64,000 nt of DNA from Pseudomonas sp. Choline-02u-1 (GCF_002836515.1 NZ_PJBC01000065.1:124001-188000); one strand, 5' to 3'. Positions 17,676 to 26,223 are shown, counted from the stretch's first letter. Notes: generated by a model from the sequence alone, not told the origin. Translations and numbers: made by a program.

Positions 17676-18620
17676 ATGAAACGACTGATCAGCAGCTGCG
17701 TTCTTGCACTCAGCGGTACCGCTTTCTTCAGCACCGGCGTGATGGCGGCCGAACCGGCGTCCTGCAAGAACGTGCGCATGGGCGTGGTCAACTGGACTGA
17801 CGTGATCGCCACCAGTGCCATGACCCAGGTCCTGCTCGACGGCCTCGGCTATAGCACCAAACAGACCAGCGCCTCCCAGCAGATCATTTTCGCCGGGATT
17901 CGCGACCAGCGCCTGGACCTGTTCCTCGGCTACTGGAACCCGCTGATGACCCAGACCATCACGCCGTTCGTCGAAGCCAATCAGGTCAAAGTGCTCGAAG
18001 CACCGAGCCTGAAAGACGCCCGCGCGACCCTCGCCGTGCCGACTTATCTCGCCGACAAGGGTTTGAAAACCTTTGCCGACATCGCCAAATTCCAGAAAGA
18101 ACTGGGCGGCAAGATCTACGGCATCGAGCCAGGCTCGGGCGCCAACACGCAGATCAAGGCGATGATCGCCAAAAACCAATTTGGCCTCGGCAAGTTCCAG
18201 CTCGTCGAATCGAGCGAGGCCGGCATGCTCGCCGCCGTCGATCGCGCGGTGCGTCGCAAGGAAGCCGTGGTGTTCTTCGGCTGGGCACCGCACCCGATGA
18301 ACGTCAATATCCAGATGACCTACCTGACCGGCAGCGAAGACGCCCTCGGCCCGAACGAAGGCATGGCCACGGTGTGGACGGTCACCGCGCCGAAGTACGC
18401 CGAGCAGTGCCCGAACATCGGCCGTCTGCTGACCAACCTGACCTTCACCGCTGAAGACGAGAGCCGGATGATGCAGCCGCTGCTTGACCACAAGGACGCT
18501 TTCGAATCGGCGAAGCAATGGCTCAAGGATCACCCCGAAGACAAGCAGCGCTGGCTCGAAGGGGTGACGACTTTCGATGGCAAACCGGCCGCTGAAAATC
18601 TGCAACTGACCAGCAAATAA
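17676..18620 (+). CDS. caiX: Carnitine ABC transporter substrate-binding protein CaiX
   Basis: The 314-residue periplasmic protein of the ProX/OpuAC type delivers carnitine to the shared CbcWV core transporter. A Sec signal peptide is seen (MKRLISSCVLALSGTAFFSTGVMAA). The mature part has the quaternary-amine binding pattern VNWTDVIATSAMTQVLLDGLGY and LDLFLGYWNPLM, with KIYGIEPGSGANTQI and VVFFGWAPHPMN later. There is no permease or ATPase gene beside it, so it must rely on cbcWV (27684-29704), as known for P. aeruginosa. It is the first gene of the carnitine operon. Confidence 0.9.
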   Translation: MKRLISSCVLALSGTAFFSTGVMAAEPASCKNVRMGVVNWTDVIATSAMTQVLLDGLGYSTKQTSASQQIIFAGIRDQRLDLFLGYWNPLMTQTITPFVEANQVKVLEAPSLKDARATLAVPTYLADKGLKTFADIAKFQKELGGKIYGIEPGSGANTQIKAMIAKNQFGLGKFQLVESSEAGMLAAVDRAVRRKEAVVFFGWAPHPMNVNIQMTYLTGSEDALGPNEGMATVWTVTAPKYAEQCPNIGRLLTNLTFTAEDESRMMQPLLDHKDAFESAKQWLKDHPEDKQRWLEGVTTFDGKPAAENLQLTSK

Positions 18621-18649
18621 CCCCTCGATTGAAGAGCCGCTCACCCTGA

Positions 18650-18710
18650 CCCTCTCCCCAAGGGAGAGGGGAATTTGACGACGCTTCGCAGCCCCGCCAC
18701 GGGCTGCGAA
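18650..18710. other. Two tandem hairpins between caiX and cdhC
   Basis: CCCTCTCCCC / GGGAGAGGG (18650-18670) and TTCGCAGCCC / GGGCTGCGAA (18685-18710) can each fold into strong stems. The second lies 31 bp before the cdhC start. Such hairpins can protect the 3' end of the binding-protein message and lower expression of the downstream enzymes. Confidence 0.55.
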
Positions 18711-18741
18711 CAGACCCATCACGCCTGAAGGAAAACGCACC

Positions 18742-19629
18742 ATGAACCACGACGTCATCATCACCTGCGCACTTACCGGTGCTGGCGACACGAGCGCCAA
18801 AAGTCCACACGTGCCGGTCACCCCGAAACAGATTGCCGCAGCAGCGGTGGAAGCGGCCAAGGCCGGCGCCACCGTCGTGCACTGCCATGTCCGCGATCCG
18901 CAGACCGGCAAGTTCAGCCGTGACGTGGCGCTGTACCGCGAAGTCATGGAGCGCATCCGCGAGGCGGACGTCGACATCATCGTCAACCTCACCGCCGGGA
19001 TGGGCGGAGACCTGGAAATCGGCGCTGGCGAGAACCCGATGGAGTTCGGCCCGAACACCGATCTGGTCGGCCCGCTGACCCGTCTCGCCCACGTTGAAGA
19101 GCTGCTGCCGGAAATCTGCACCCTCGATTGCGGCACGCTGAACTTCGGCGACGGCGACACCATTTACGTCTCCACCCCGGCGCAACTGCGTGCCGGGGCC
19201 AAGCGCATCACCGAGCTGGGCGTAAAGGCCGAGCTGGAGATTTTCGACACCGGGCATCTGTGGTTCGCCAAGCAGATGATCAAGGAAGGCTTGCTCGACA
19301 ACCCGCTGTTCCAGCTGTGCCTGGGCATCCCGTGGGGCGCGCCGGCCGACACCACCACCATGAAAGCCATGGTCGACAACCTGCCGGCCGACGCGGTGTG
19401 GGCCGGTTTCGGCATCGGCCGCATGCAGATGCCGATGGCGGCGCAAGCAGTGCTGCTGGGCGGCAACGTGCGGGTCGGGCTTGAGGACAATCTTTGGCTG
19501 GACAAAGGCGTGCTGGCAACCAATGGGCAATTGGTTGAGCGCGCCACGGAAATCCTCAGCCGCCTCGGCGCTCGCGTGCTCACCCCGGCGGAAGGTCGCA
19601 AAAAAATGGGCCTGACCCAGCGCGGCTGA
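18742..19629 (+). CDS. cdhC: 3-dehydrocarnitine cleavage enzyme CdhC (BKACE family)
   Basis: The 295-residue TIM-barrel zinc enzyme of the beta-keto acid cleavage family condenses 3-dehydrocarnitine with acetyl-CoA to give betainyl-CoA and acetoacetate. Zinc and substrate motifs are present: VIITCALTGAGDTSAKSPHVPVTP, then VVHCHVRDP (HxH zinc ligands), and ENPMEFGPN in mid-protein. The ribosome site AAGGAAA precedes ATG 18742. It comes second in the carnitine operon after the binding-protein gene and before the dehydrogenase. Confidence 0.9.
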   Translation: MNHDVIITCALTGAGDTSAKSPHVPVTPKQIAAAAVEAAKAGATVVHCHVRDPQTGKFSRDVALYREVMERIREADVDIIVNLTAGMGGDLEIGAGENPMEFGPNTDLVGPLTRLAHVEELLPEICTLDCGTLNFGDGDTIYVSTPAQLRAGAKRITELGVKAELEIFDTGHLWFAKQMIKEGLLDNPLFQLCLGIPWGAPADTTTMKAMVDNLPADAVWAGFGIGRMQMPMAAQAVLLGGNVRVGLEDNLWLDKGVLATNGQLVERATEILSRLGARVLTPAEGRKKMGLTQRG

Positions 19630-19647
19630 TCCCATCACCCATTTCAC

Positions 19648-19733
19648 CTGTAGGAGCTGCCGAAGGCTGCGATCTTTGCCTTTGATTTTTAGAAGCAAGA
19701 TCAAAAGATCGCAGCCTTCGGCAGCTCCTACAG
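19648..19733. repeat. REPIN, family B, inside the carnitine operon
   Basis: A long inverted pair (CTGTAGGAGCTGCCGAAGG ... CCTTCGGCAGCTCCTACAG) lies between cdhC and cdhA. Confidence 0.92.
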
Positions 19734-19758
19734 GGTCCTCGACCATCAGGGAAAACCT

Positions 19759-20724
19759 ATGCGCTTTATCACCGAAATCAAAACCTTCGCCGCGCTCGGC
19801 AGCGGTGTCATTGGCAGTGGCTGGGTCGCGCGCGCCCTCGCCCATGGCCTCGACGTGGTGGCCTGGGACCCGGCGCCCGGCGCCGAAGCGGCACTGCGCC
19901 AACGCGTGGCCAATGCCTGGGGAGCTTTGGAAAAGAGCGGCCTGGCGCCGGGCGCCTCGCAGGATCGTCTGCGCTTTGTCACCACCATCGAGGAGTGCGT
20001 ACGCGACGCCGATTTCATTCAGGAAAGCGCCCCCGAGCGGCTGGAGCTGAAACTCGATCTGCACAGCAAAATCAGCGCCGCGGCCAAACCCGATGCGTTG
20101 ATCGGCTCCAGCACTTCAGGCCTGTTGCCGAGCGAGTTCTATGAGAGCTCGACGCACCCCGAGCGTTGCGTGGTCGGGCATCCGTTCAACCCGGTCTATC
20201 TGTTACCGCTGGTGGAAGTGGTCGGTGGCAAACACACCGCGCCCGAGGCAGTGCAAGCGGCGATGCAAGTCTACGAATCCCTCGGCATGCGCCCGCTGCA
20301 TGTGCGCAAGGAAGTCCCCGGGTTCATCGCCGATCGCCTGCTCGAAGCGCTGTGGCGCGAGGCGCTGCACCTGGTCAATGACGGCGTGGCGACCACCGGC
20401 GAAATCGACGATGCGATTCGCTTCGGCGCCGGTTTGCGCTGGTCGTTCATGGGTACGTTTTTGACTTACACCCTGGCCGGTGGCGATGCCGGCATGCGTC
20501 ACTTCATGGCGCAATTCGGCCCGGCGTTGCAATTGCCGTGGACGTATCTGCCCGCACCGGAGCTTACCGACAAGCTGATCGATGATGTGGTCGATGGCAC
20601 CAGCGATCAGCTTGGCCGGCACAGCATTTCGGCGCTGGAGCGCTATCGTGATGATTGTCTGCTGGCGGTGCTCGAGGCGGTGAAAACCACCAAAGAGAAG
20701 CATGGGATGGCGTTCAGCGAGTAA
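19759..20724 (+). CDS. cdhA: L-carnitine dehydrogenase CdhA
   Basis: The 321-residue NAD-dependent enzyme of the 3-hydroxyacyl-CoA dehydrogenase superfamily oxidises L-carnitine to 3-dehydrocarnitine. The Rossmann fold begins at residue ~13 with LGSGVIGSGWVARAL (GxGxxGxGW). The catalytic region shows SSTSGLLPSEF and the characteristic CVVGHPFNPVYLLPLVEVVGG with its active-site His. The C-terminal helical domain follows. It belongs to the caiX-cdhC-cdhA-cdhB unit although REPINs lie on both sides of it. Confidence 0.92.
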   Translation: MRFITEIKTFAALGSGVIGSGWVARALAHGLDVVAWDPAPGAEAALRQRVANAWGALEKSGLAPGASQDRLRFVTTIEECVRDADFIQESAPERLELKLDLHSKISAAAKPDALIGSSTSGLLPSEFYESSTHPERCVVGHPFNPVYLLPLVEVVGGKHTAPEAVQAAMQVYESLGMRPLHVRKEVPGFIADRLLEALWREALHLVNDGVATTGEIDDAIRFGAGLRWSFMGTFLTYTLAGGDAGMRHFMAQFGPALQLPWTYLPAPELTDKLIDDVVDGTSDQLGRHSISALERYRDDCLLAVLEAVKTTKEKHGMAFSE

Positions 20725-20744
20725 CCATTCAGCAGGTCTGGCCC

Positions 20745-20822
20745 CTTCGCGAGCAAGCCCGCTCCCACATTGGTGTTGTGAACGACGCAGATCCAGTGTG
20801 GGAGCGGGCTTGCTCGCGAAGG
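20745..20822. repeat. REPIN, family A, inside the carnitine operon
   Basis: An outward-facing pair (CTTCGCGAGCAAGCCCGCTC ... GAGCGGGCTTGCTCGCGAAG) lies between cdhA and cdhB, ending 36 bp before the cdhB start. Confidence 0.92.
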
Positions 20823-20858
20823 CTGCAGTCCCGCCAACATCAACATCGGAGCCGTGCA

Positions 20859-21335
20859 ATGCCCCACCTCACCACCTACCAAACCACCATCATCGCCGAC
20901 TGGGTCGACTACAACGGCCACCTGCGCGATGCCTTCTACCTGCTGATCTTCAGCTACGCCACCGACGCGCTGATGGATCGTCTCGGCATGGACAGCAACA
21001 ACCGCGAAGCCAGCGGCCATTCGCTGTTCACCCTCGAACTGCACCTCAATTACCTGCACGAAGTGAAGCTCGACAGCGAGGTCGAAGTGCGTACGCAGAT
21101 CATCGGCCACGACAACAAACGCCTGCATCTCTATCACAGCCTGCACAAGGTCGGTGATGCGCAGGAACTGGCCGGCAATGAACAGATGCTGCTGCACGTC
21201 GACCTCGCCGGCCCGCGCTCAGCGCCGTTCAGCCCCGATACGTTGCATCGCCTGCAAGCCATCGTCGCTGACCAGACCGACCTGCCCGCCCCTGCTTACA
21301 TCGGCCGCGTGATCGCGCTGCCACCCGCCCGGTAA
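20859..21335 (+). CDS. cdhB: Betainyl-CoA thioesterase CdhB
   Basis: The 158-residue 4-hydroxybenzoyl-CoA-thioesterase-type hotdog-fold protein hydrolyses betainyl-CoA to glycine betaine and CoA. The hotdog motif ADWVDYNGHLRDAFYLLIFSYATDALMDRLG places the catalytic acidic residue in the family position (D in VDYNGHL). The start MPHLTTYQT is chosen because the fold begins immediately after it; the open frame upstream runs through the REPIN. It is followed 21 bp later by the dioxygenase gene, so both are likely on one message. Confidence 0.85.
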   Translation: MPHLTTYQTTIIADWVDYNGHLRDAFYLLIFSYATDALMDRLGMDSNNREASGHSLFTLELHLNYLHEVKLDSEVEVRTQIIGHDNKRLHLYHSLHKVGDAQELAGNEQMLLHVDLAGPRSAPFSPDTLHRLQAIVADQTDLPAPAYIGRVIALPPAR

Positions 21336-21356
21336 TCCCTTCGATCAGGAGCCGCC

Positions 21357-22520
21357 ATGAATACCGCTGCCGCTGTTGCCGATTTTCGTACTTATCCGTT
21401 GATCAGCGCGCTGCGTGGCGTGCAGGGTCTGGCGGATCGCGTTGTCATCGAATGGGCCGACGGGCGTGTCAGCCCGTTTCACCACGTCTGGCTGCGCGAC
21501 AATTGCCCGTGTGATCAATGTGTCTACAGCGTCACTCGCGAGCAGGTCTTTGAAAGCGTCGATGCCGCCGAGGATTTGCAACCGCTGGCCACGCGCATCG
21601 ACACCGATGGCGGCCTGCGCCTCGACTGGGAAGACGGTCACCTCAGCCGCTTCGACCCGGGCTGGTTGCGCGCTCACGCCTATGACGACCAATCCCGCGC
21701 CGAGCGCCTGGCCGGTAAACCGCAAAACCTTTTGTGGCACAGCGATCTGCAGTTGCCGGTGTTCGAATACAACGCGCTGATGAACGACAACGCTGCACTG
21801 CTGCAATGGTTGCTCGCCGTGCGCGACATCGGCCTGACCCAAGTGCGCGGCGTGCCGACCGAGCCCGGCTCGCTGAAATCCATCGCGCAACGGATTTCCT
21901 TCATCCGCGAGAGCAATTTCGGCGTGCTGTTCAACGTGCAGTCCAAGGCCGATGCCGACAGCAACGCTTACACCGCATTCAACCTGCCATTGCACACGGA
22001 TCTACCGACTCGTGAGTTGCAACCGGGGCTGCAATTTCTGCATTGCCTGGTGAATGATGCCGAGGGCGGCGAGAGTGTTTTCGTCGATGGCTTTGCGATC
22101 GCCGATGCCTTGCGTCAGGAGGATCCGCAGCTGTTTCAGGCCCTGTGTGAAATCCCCGTGGAATTTCGCAACAAGGACCGGCACAGCGACTATCGCTGCC
22201 TGGCGCCAATCATCGCTTTGGATGCGCTGGGCCGGGTGGCGGAAATTCGCATGGCCAACTTCCTGCGCGGGGGGTTCGATACGTCGGTGGCGCAGATGCC
22301 GTTGCTCTATCGAGCTTATCGACGCCTTATCGCGATGACCCGCGAGCCGCGGTTTCGGCTGGTGCAACGGCTCAATCCGGGGGAGTTGTGGTGCTTCGAT
22401 AACCGCCGCACGTTGCATGCGCGCAATGCCTTTGATCCGGCCACTGGGGCGCGGCATTTTCAGGGCTGCTATGTCGATCGGGATGAGTTGTTGTCGCGGA
22501 TTCTGGTGTTGCAGAGGTAG
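21357..22520 (+). CDS. Gamma-butyrobetaine dioxygenase (TauD/TfdA family)
   Basis: The 387-residue Fe(II)/2-oxoglutarate enzyme is expected to hydroxylate gamma-butyrobetaine to L-carnitine. The N-terminal DUF971-like zinc domain has CPCDQC (~50-55). The iron facial triad is His/Asp in LPLHTDLPTREL (~212-214) and a distal His in RRTLHARNAF (~353), followed by the 2-oxoglutarate Arg region. It lies 21 bp after cdhB, so butyrobetaine would feed into the same catabolic route as carnitine. The alternative, trimethyllysine dioxygenase, is less likely given the cluster. Confidence 0.88.
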   Translation: MNTAAAVADFRTYPLISALRGVQGLADRVVIEWADGRVSPFHHVWLRDNCPCDQCVYSVTREQVFESVDAAEDLQPLATRIDTDGGLRLDWEDGHLSRFDPGWLRAHAYDDQSRAERLAGKPQNLLWHSDLQLPVFEYNALMNDNAALLQWLLAVRDIGLTQVRGVPTEPGSLKSIAQRISFIRESNFGVLFNVQSKADADSNAYTAFNLPLHTDLPTRELQPGLQFLHCLVNDAEGGESVFVDGFAIADALRQEDPQLFQALCEIPVEFRNKDRHSDYRCLAPIIALDALGRVAEIRMANFLRGGFDTSVAQMPLLYRAYRRLIAMTREPRFRLVQRLNPGELWCFDNRRTLHARNAFDPATGARHFQGCYVDRDELLSRILVLQR

Positions 22521-22522
22521 AC

Positions 22523-22548
22523 CTGTGGGAAGCTGGCTTGCCAGCGAT
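22523..22548. repeat. REP half-site, family C
   Basis: CTGTGGGAAGCTGGCTTGCC with one inserted A follows the dioxygenase gene by 2 bp. Only one half of the pair is present. Confidence 0.7.
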
Positions 22549-22589
22549 GGCGTCAGCTCGATCAACATCCCGCCCCCTGATTCACAGGC

Positions 22590-22735
22590 AAAAAAAACTC
22601 CGATCAAGCCGTGACAGGATCGGAGCTGAGGAGGGTACTGTTGAGGAGCTGCCAGGCGAGGGTGACCAAACCTTCGTGAAGCGAGCTGGAGCCAGTGTGC
22701 CTACTCGCCAAGCCAGTCGATTAGCCGAAAACGAC
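22590..22735 (-). ncRNA. Candidate small RNA with intrinsic terminator
   Basis: Read on the minus strand, an 8-bp stem CTCCGATC / GATCGGAG is followed directly by seven T residues (22591-22625), which is a textbook intrinsic terminator. Upstream on the same strand lie TTGTCG (22766-22761) and TATGAA (22744-22739) with a 16-bp spacer, a plausible sigma70 promoter. The implied transcript is about 140 nt. It contains a GCGAG/CTCGC stem and an unpaired CCCTCCTCAG stretch that could pair with ribosome sites. No protein gene explains the terminator. The identity of the RNA is unknown to me. Confidence 0.5.
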
Positions 22736-22840
22736 CTGTTCATAGTCGTCCCGGCCACCGCGACAAAACGCCCTTGCCGCGTCCGGTCGGGGCCACCAGA
22801 ATCGAGCCAAGACCTCCGTTGCCACAGAAGGATTTGCGTG

Positions 22841-23104
22841 ATGATGTACGCCGATTTGATTGACCAGGAAGATCTGTTGGGCCAGCTCAAGGCCTTGGGT
22901 ATTCAGGTGCCGAGCGGTACCACCGCCGAGCAGGCCTGCGAGTGTGCGGTGCGCGGGCTGGACAACGTGCGCGCCTTTGAACTGCGCAAGATGGTCAAGG
23001 ACATGTACACCAGTGGCGCGAGCATTCAGCCGGCGGTGCGTCAGGCGATCGACAAGCAGTTGTTGCCGGCACTCGCGGACTATCAGCAAAGTCATAGCGC
23101 CTGA
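22841..23104 (+). CDS. Small conserved-type hypothetical protein
   Basis: The 87-residue acidic cytoplasmic protein has no signal peptide or membrane segment. It starts MMYADLIDQEDLLGQLKALGI, has an AEQACECAVRGLDN helix and ends with AVRQAIDKQLLPALADYQQ. AGAAGGA at 22826-22832 is a good ribosome site for ATG 22841. It lies downstream of the carnitine genes but is separated by 320 bp that contain the candidate small RNA. I do not recognise the family. Confidence 0.65.
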   Translation: MMYADLIDQEDLLGQLKALGIQVPSGTTAEQACECAVRGLDNVRAFELRKMVKDMYTSGASIQPAVRQAIDKQLLPALADYQQSHSA

Positions 23105-23112
23105 CAGGTCCT

Positions 23113-23179
23113 CTTCGCGAGCAAGCCCGCTCCCACATTTGAAATGCATTCCAATGTGGGAGCGGGCTTGCTCGCGAAG
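23113..23179. repeat. REPIN, family A
   Basis: A compact outward-facing pair flanks a short AAATGCATT core between the 87-residue protein gene and the convergent gbdR. Confidence 0.92.
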
Positions 23180-23193
23180 AACGATGACTCGGT

Positions 23194-24297
23194 TTACAGC
23201 CTTACGCTGGCAAACGTCGACTCATTACGCGCCTGACTCAACGCCGACATCGGCCCCGACAGCGGTGACATCACGATGGCCTGCGGCAGTGGCAGCATTG
23301 CCACTTGCTGGGTGGTGTTGGAGCCGACGCGCTCGTCACGCGGCGGAATGCCGAAATATTCGCGGTAGCACTTGGAGAAATGCGGCGTAGAAACGAAACC
23401 GCACACCGACGCCACTTCGATGATCGACATCGGCGTCTGCTTGAGCAGTTGCCGGGCGCGGATCAGCCGCAGCTTCAGGTAATAACGCGACGGCGAGCAG
23501 TGCAGGTATTTCTGGAACAGCCGCTCCAGCTGTCGACGCGACACCGCGACATACACCGCCAGTTCATCGAGGTCGATCGGCTCTTCCAGATTGGCTTCCA
23601 TCAGCGCGACGATTTCCTGCAGCTTCGGCTGGTTGGTGCCGAGCATGTGCTTGAGCGGCACGCGCTGGTGATCCTGTTCATTGCGGATGCGTTCATAGAC
23701 GAACATTTCCGAGATTGCTGCCGACAATTCGCGGCCATGATCACGGCTGATCAGGTGCAGCATCATGTCCAGCGGCGCGGTGCCGCCGGAGCTGGTGAAA
23801 CGGTTACGGTCGAGGGTGAACAGGCGTGTGCTCATGGCCACTCGCGGAAACGCTTCCTGCATCGCCGCCAGACATTCCCAGTGCACGCTGCAATCGAAGC
23901 CGTCGAGCAGGCCGGCGCAGGCCAGCGCCCAGCTACCGGTACACACCGCGCCAAGCCGCTTGGACTGGCGCGCCTGGCTTTGCAGCCAGGACACATGTTC
24001 ACGGGTCACGGTGCGTTGAATGCCGACCCCGCCGCAGACGATAACAATGTCCAGTGGCGGGGCTTTGTGCATGGAGGCGTCGGGGGTGATCTGCAGCCCG
24101 TCACTGGCCCAGACCTGGCCGCCGTCAACGGTGAGGGGGCTCCAGCGATACAGCTCGCGACCGGACAACTGGTTGGCCATGCGCAGCGGCTCAACGGCGG
24201 ACGCCAGGGAAATCAGCGTGAAATTGTCCAGCAGCAGAAAGCCGATGGATTGAGGCGCACGGTTCTGGGGTTGGGCCCCGGAGTTGAACGTCGTCAT
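23194..24297 (-). CDS. gbdR: GlxA-type AraC family regulator GbdR (glycine betaine/dimethylglycine)
   Basis: The 367-residue activator of choline, betaine and dimethylglycine catabolic genes has an N-terminal DJ-1/GATase-like sensor domain (RAPQSIGFLLLDNFTLISLASAVEPLRMANQLSG) and C-terminal AraC helix-turn-helix motifs (IDLDELAVYVAVSRRQLERLF and MSIIEVASVCGFVSTPHFSKCYREYFG). The nucleophile-elbow region reads GAVCTGSWALACAGLLDG and retains a Cys, unlike CdhR. The C-terminal tail of ~50 residues is extended and low in complexity. It is flanked by sdaB and the cdh region, matching the order recalled for P. aeruginosa. Confidence 0.92.
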   Translation of the reverse strand: MTTFNSGAQPQNRAPQSIGFLLLDNFTLISLASAVEPLRMANQLSGRELYRWSPLTVDGGQVWASDGLQITPDASMHKAPPLDIVIVCGGVGIQRTVTREHVSWLQSQARQSKRLGAVCTGSWALACAGLLDGFDCSVHWECLAAMQEAFPRVAMSTRLFTLDRNRFTSSGGTAPLDMMLHLISRDHGRELSAAISEMFVYERIRNEQDHQRVPLKHMLGTNQPKLQEIVALMEANLEEPIDLDELAVYVAVSRRQLERLFQKYLHCSPSRYYLKLRLIRARQLLKQTPMSIIEVASVCGFVSTPHFSKCYREYFGIPPRDERVGSNTTQQVAMLPLPQAIVMSPLSGPMSALSQARNESTFASVRL

Positions 24298-24846
24298 CGC
24301 GGTATCTCCTCACACAAAGCGGGTGGTGGCCTCAGGCGGAGGCTCTTGTTATTGCCGGCGTTCTCACAAGGGAAGCAGGCTTTGTTATGACAGAGCAATT
24401 GCCATGCCTAAAGTTGGATGGCCATTCAATAACTCCTGAAAACGACCTCGCGACGTGTCTATTCGAGACCTGCGAACAGGGCATTTCGAAGTGCCATCAA
24501 GTGTCGAGAACGCCCTGCTCCGCGCTCCGTGAGCAGATCGGTAGCACTTGTGGGAACAGGGCTGGAGCGGTTTTGCAAAGAGTGTCACCGCAAGCACGGT
24601 CGATGAACGGTCTGATAGCGACTCATCGGTCACGACTGACAACCACTCTTATCTGATTGCGACGCGCCAAAAGGTGGCGCGGTTGAATTTCGGTGATCGT
24701 TTGGTGAGCAGTTTTGACTGGTCTGGCCCCTTCGCGAGCAGGCTCGCTCCCACAGTAGATCTCCAGTGAACACAAAATGTGTGAACCCCAGGGTTCAAAT
24801 GTGAGAGCGGGCTTGCTCGCGAAGCATTCAACTCGGTGCTGCTGAC
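24298..24846. other. 550-bp gbdR upstream region without a convincing gene
   Basis: It contains the gbdR promoter side, a small GCGCC/GGCGC hairpin at 24664-24680 and a family A REPIN near its right end. An open frame of 89 codons at 24387-24656 has no ribosome site or coding character. I see nothing else supportable. Confidence 0.5.
24730..24824. repeat. REPIN, family A (variant)
   Basis: An outward-facing pair (TTCGCGAGCAGGCTCGCTCC ... GAGAGCGGGCTTGCTCGCG) has an internal CCCCAGGG(G)TTC palindrome. It lies downstream of sdaB. Confidence 0.85.
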
Positions 24847-26223
24847 TCAGCACTCAACCGCACTGACCGCCAACCCGCCCCGCGAGGTCTCTTTATATTT
24901 GTCATGCATATCCGCGCCGGTATCACGCATGGTGCGGATCACCCGGTCCAGGGAAATGAAGTGCTGGCCATCGCCGCGCAGGGCCATCTGCGCCGCATTG
25001 ATCGCCTTCACCGCCGCAATCGCATTGCGCTCGATGCACGGCACTTGCACCAGCCCGCCGACCGGGTCGCAGGTCAGGCCCAGGTTGTGCTCCAGGCCGA
25101 TTTCCGCTGCGTTGCACAATTGTTCAGGGGTGGCGCCGAGAATCTCCGCCAGCCCTGCCGCCGCCATGGCGCAGGCCGAACCGACCTCGCCCTGACAACC
25201 GACCTCCGCGCCAGAGATCGAAGCATTCTTCTTGCACAGAATGCCGACCGCCGCCGCGCCGAGGAAATAGTCGACGACGTTGGCGTCGGTGACTGCCTCG
25301 CTGAATTTCATGAAGTAGTGCAGCACCGCCGGGATGATCCCCGCCGCGCCGTTGGTCGGCGCGGTAACCATGCGCCCGCCGGCGGCATTCTCTTCATTGA
25401 CGGCCAGGGCGAACAGATTGACCCACTCCATCGCGCTCAGGGTCGAGCCGATGACATTGGGCTTATTCAGCTCTTGCAGGCTGCGGTGCAACTTCGCCGC
25501 ACGCCGCCGCACGTTCAGGCCGCCGGGCAGAATGCCTTCGTGCTTGAGGCCTTGCTCGACGCAATCCTGCATCGCCCGCCACAGCTTCATCAGCCCGGCG
25601 CGGATTTCTTCTTCGCTGCGCCAGACCCTTTCGTTGGCCATCATCAGTTCGGCGACGCGCAGGTTGTGCGTTTTGCACAACTGCAGCAGCTCGACCGCGC
25701 TGGAGAAGTCGTAGGGCAATTCGGTGCGGTCGAGGTCGACTACACCGCTGGCCGCTTGCGCCTCGTCCACGACAAAGCCGCCGCCGACCGAATAGTAGGT
25801 GTCGCGATGCAACTCACCGTGATCCCCCTCGGCAACGAAAGTCATGGCATTGGGATGGAACGGCAGGTTTTCATCGATCAGGCGCATGTCGCGCGCCCAG
25901 ACAAACGGCACCGCCAGGCTGCCATCCAATAGAAGCGTGTCGGTCTCGCGCAGCGCCTGAATGCGCGGGCCGATCTGCGCCGGGTCAATGGCGTCCGGCC
26001 ATTCGCCCATCAGGCCCATGATCACCGCGTTATCGCTGCCGTGACCGATGCCGGTGGCCGACAGCGAACCGAACAACTGCACCTCGATCCGGCGCACCTG
26101 CTCCAGCTGATGCTTGCCGCGCAGCGACTCGACGAACAGTGCGGCGGCGCGCATCGGCCCGACGGTGTGGGAACTGGAAGGGCCGATGCCGATTTTGAAC
26201 AGGTCGAAAACGCTGATAGCCAT
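24847..26223 (-). CDS. sdaB: L-serine ammonia-lyase (iron-sulfur dependent) SdaB
   Basis: The 458-residue single-chain serine dehydratase converts L-serine to pyruvate and ammonia, which is the exit from the betaine route (sarcosine, glycine, serine, pyruvate). The N-terminal beta domain begins MAISVFDLFKIGIGPSSSHTVGPMRAA. The alpha domain carries the 4Fe-4S cysteines in GCQGEVGSACAMAAAG, LTCDPVGG and VPCIERNAI. The start at 26223 has AGGAG nearby; the 13 extra upstream codons lack support. It is divergent from cbcXWV and shares its upstream region. Confidence 0.93.
   Translation of the reverse strand: MAISVFDLFKIGIGPSSSHTVGPMRAAALFVESLRGKHQLEQVRRIEVQLFGSLSATGIGHGSDNAVIMGLMGEWPDAIDPAQIGPRIQALRETDTLLLDGSLAVPFVWARDMRLIDENLPFHPNAMTFVAEGDHGELHRDTYYSVGGGFVVDEAQAASGVVDLDRTELPYDFSSAVELLQLCKTHNLRVAELMMANERVWRSEEEIRAGLMKLWRAMQDCVEQGLKHEGILPGGLNVRRRAAKLHRSLQELNKPNVIGSTLSAMEWVNLFALAVNEENAAGGRMVTAPTNGAAGIIPAVLHYFMKFSEAVTDANVVDYFLGAAAVGILCKKNASISGAEVGCQGEVGSACAMAAAGLAEILGATPEQLCNAAEIGLEHNLGLTCDPVGGLVQVPCIERNAIAAVKAINAAQMALRGDGQHFISLDRVIRTMRDTGADMHDKYKETSRGGLAVSAVEC

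Noticed and set aside
18650..18710. Possible terminator between caiX and cdhC
   Set aside because: Neither stem has a U-run, and the genes form a known pathway unit, so the structures were listed as hairpins only.
24387..24656. 89-codon open frame in the gbdR upstream region
   Set aside because: It has no ribosome site and no family features, and its composition resembles non-coding DNA.
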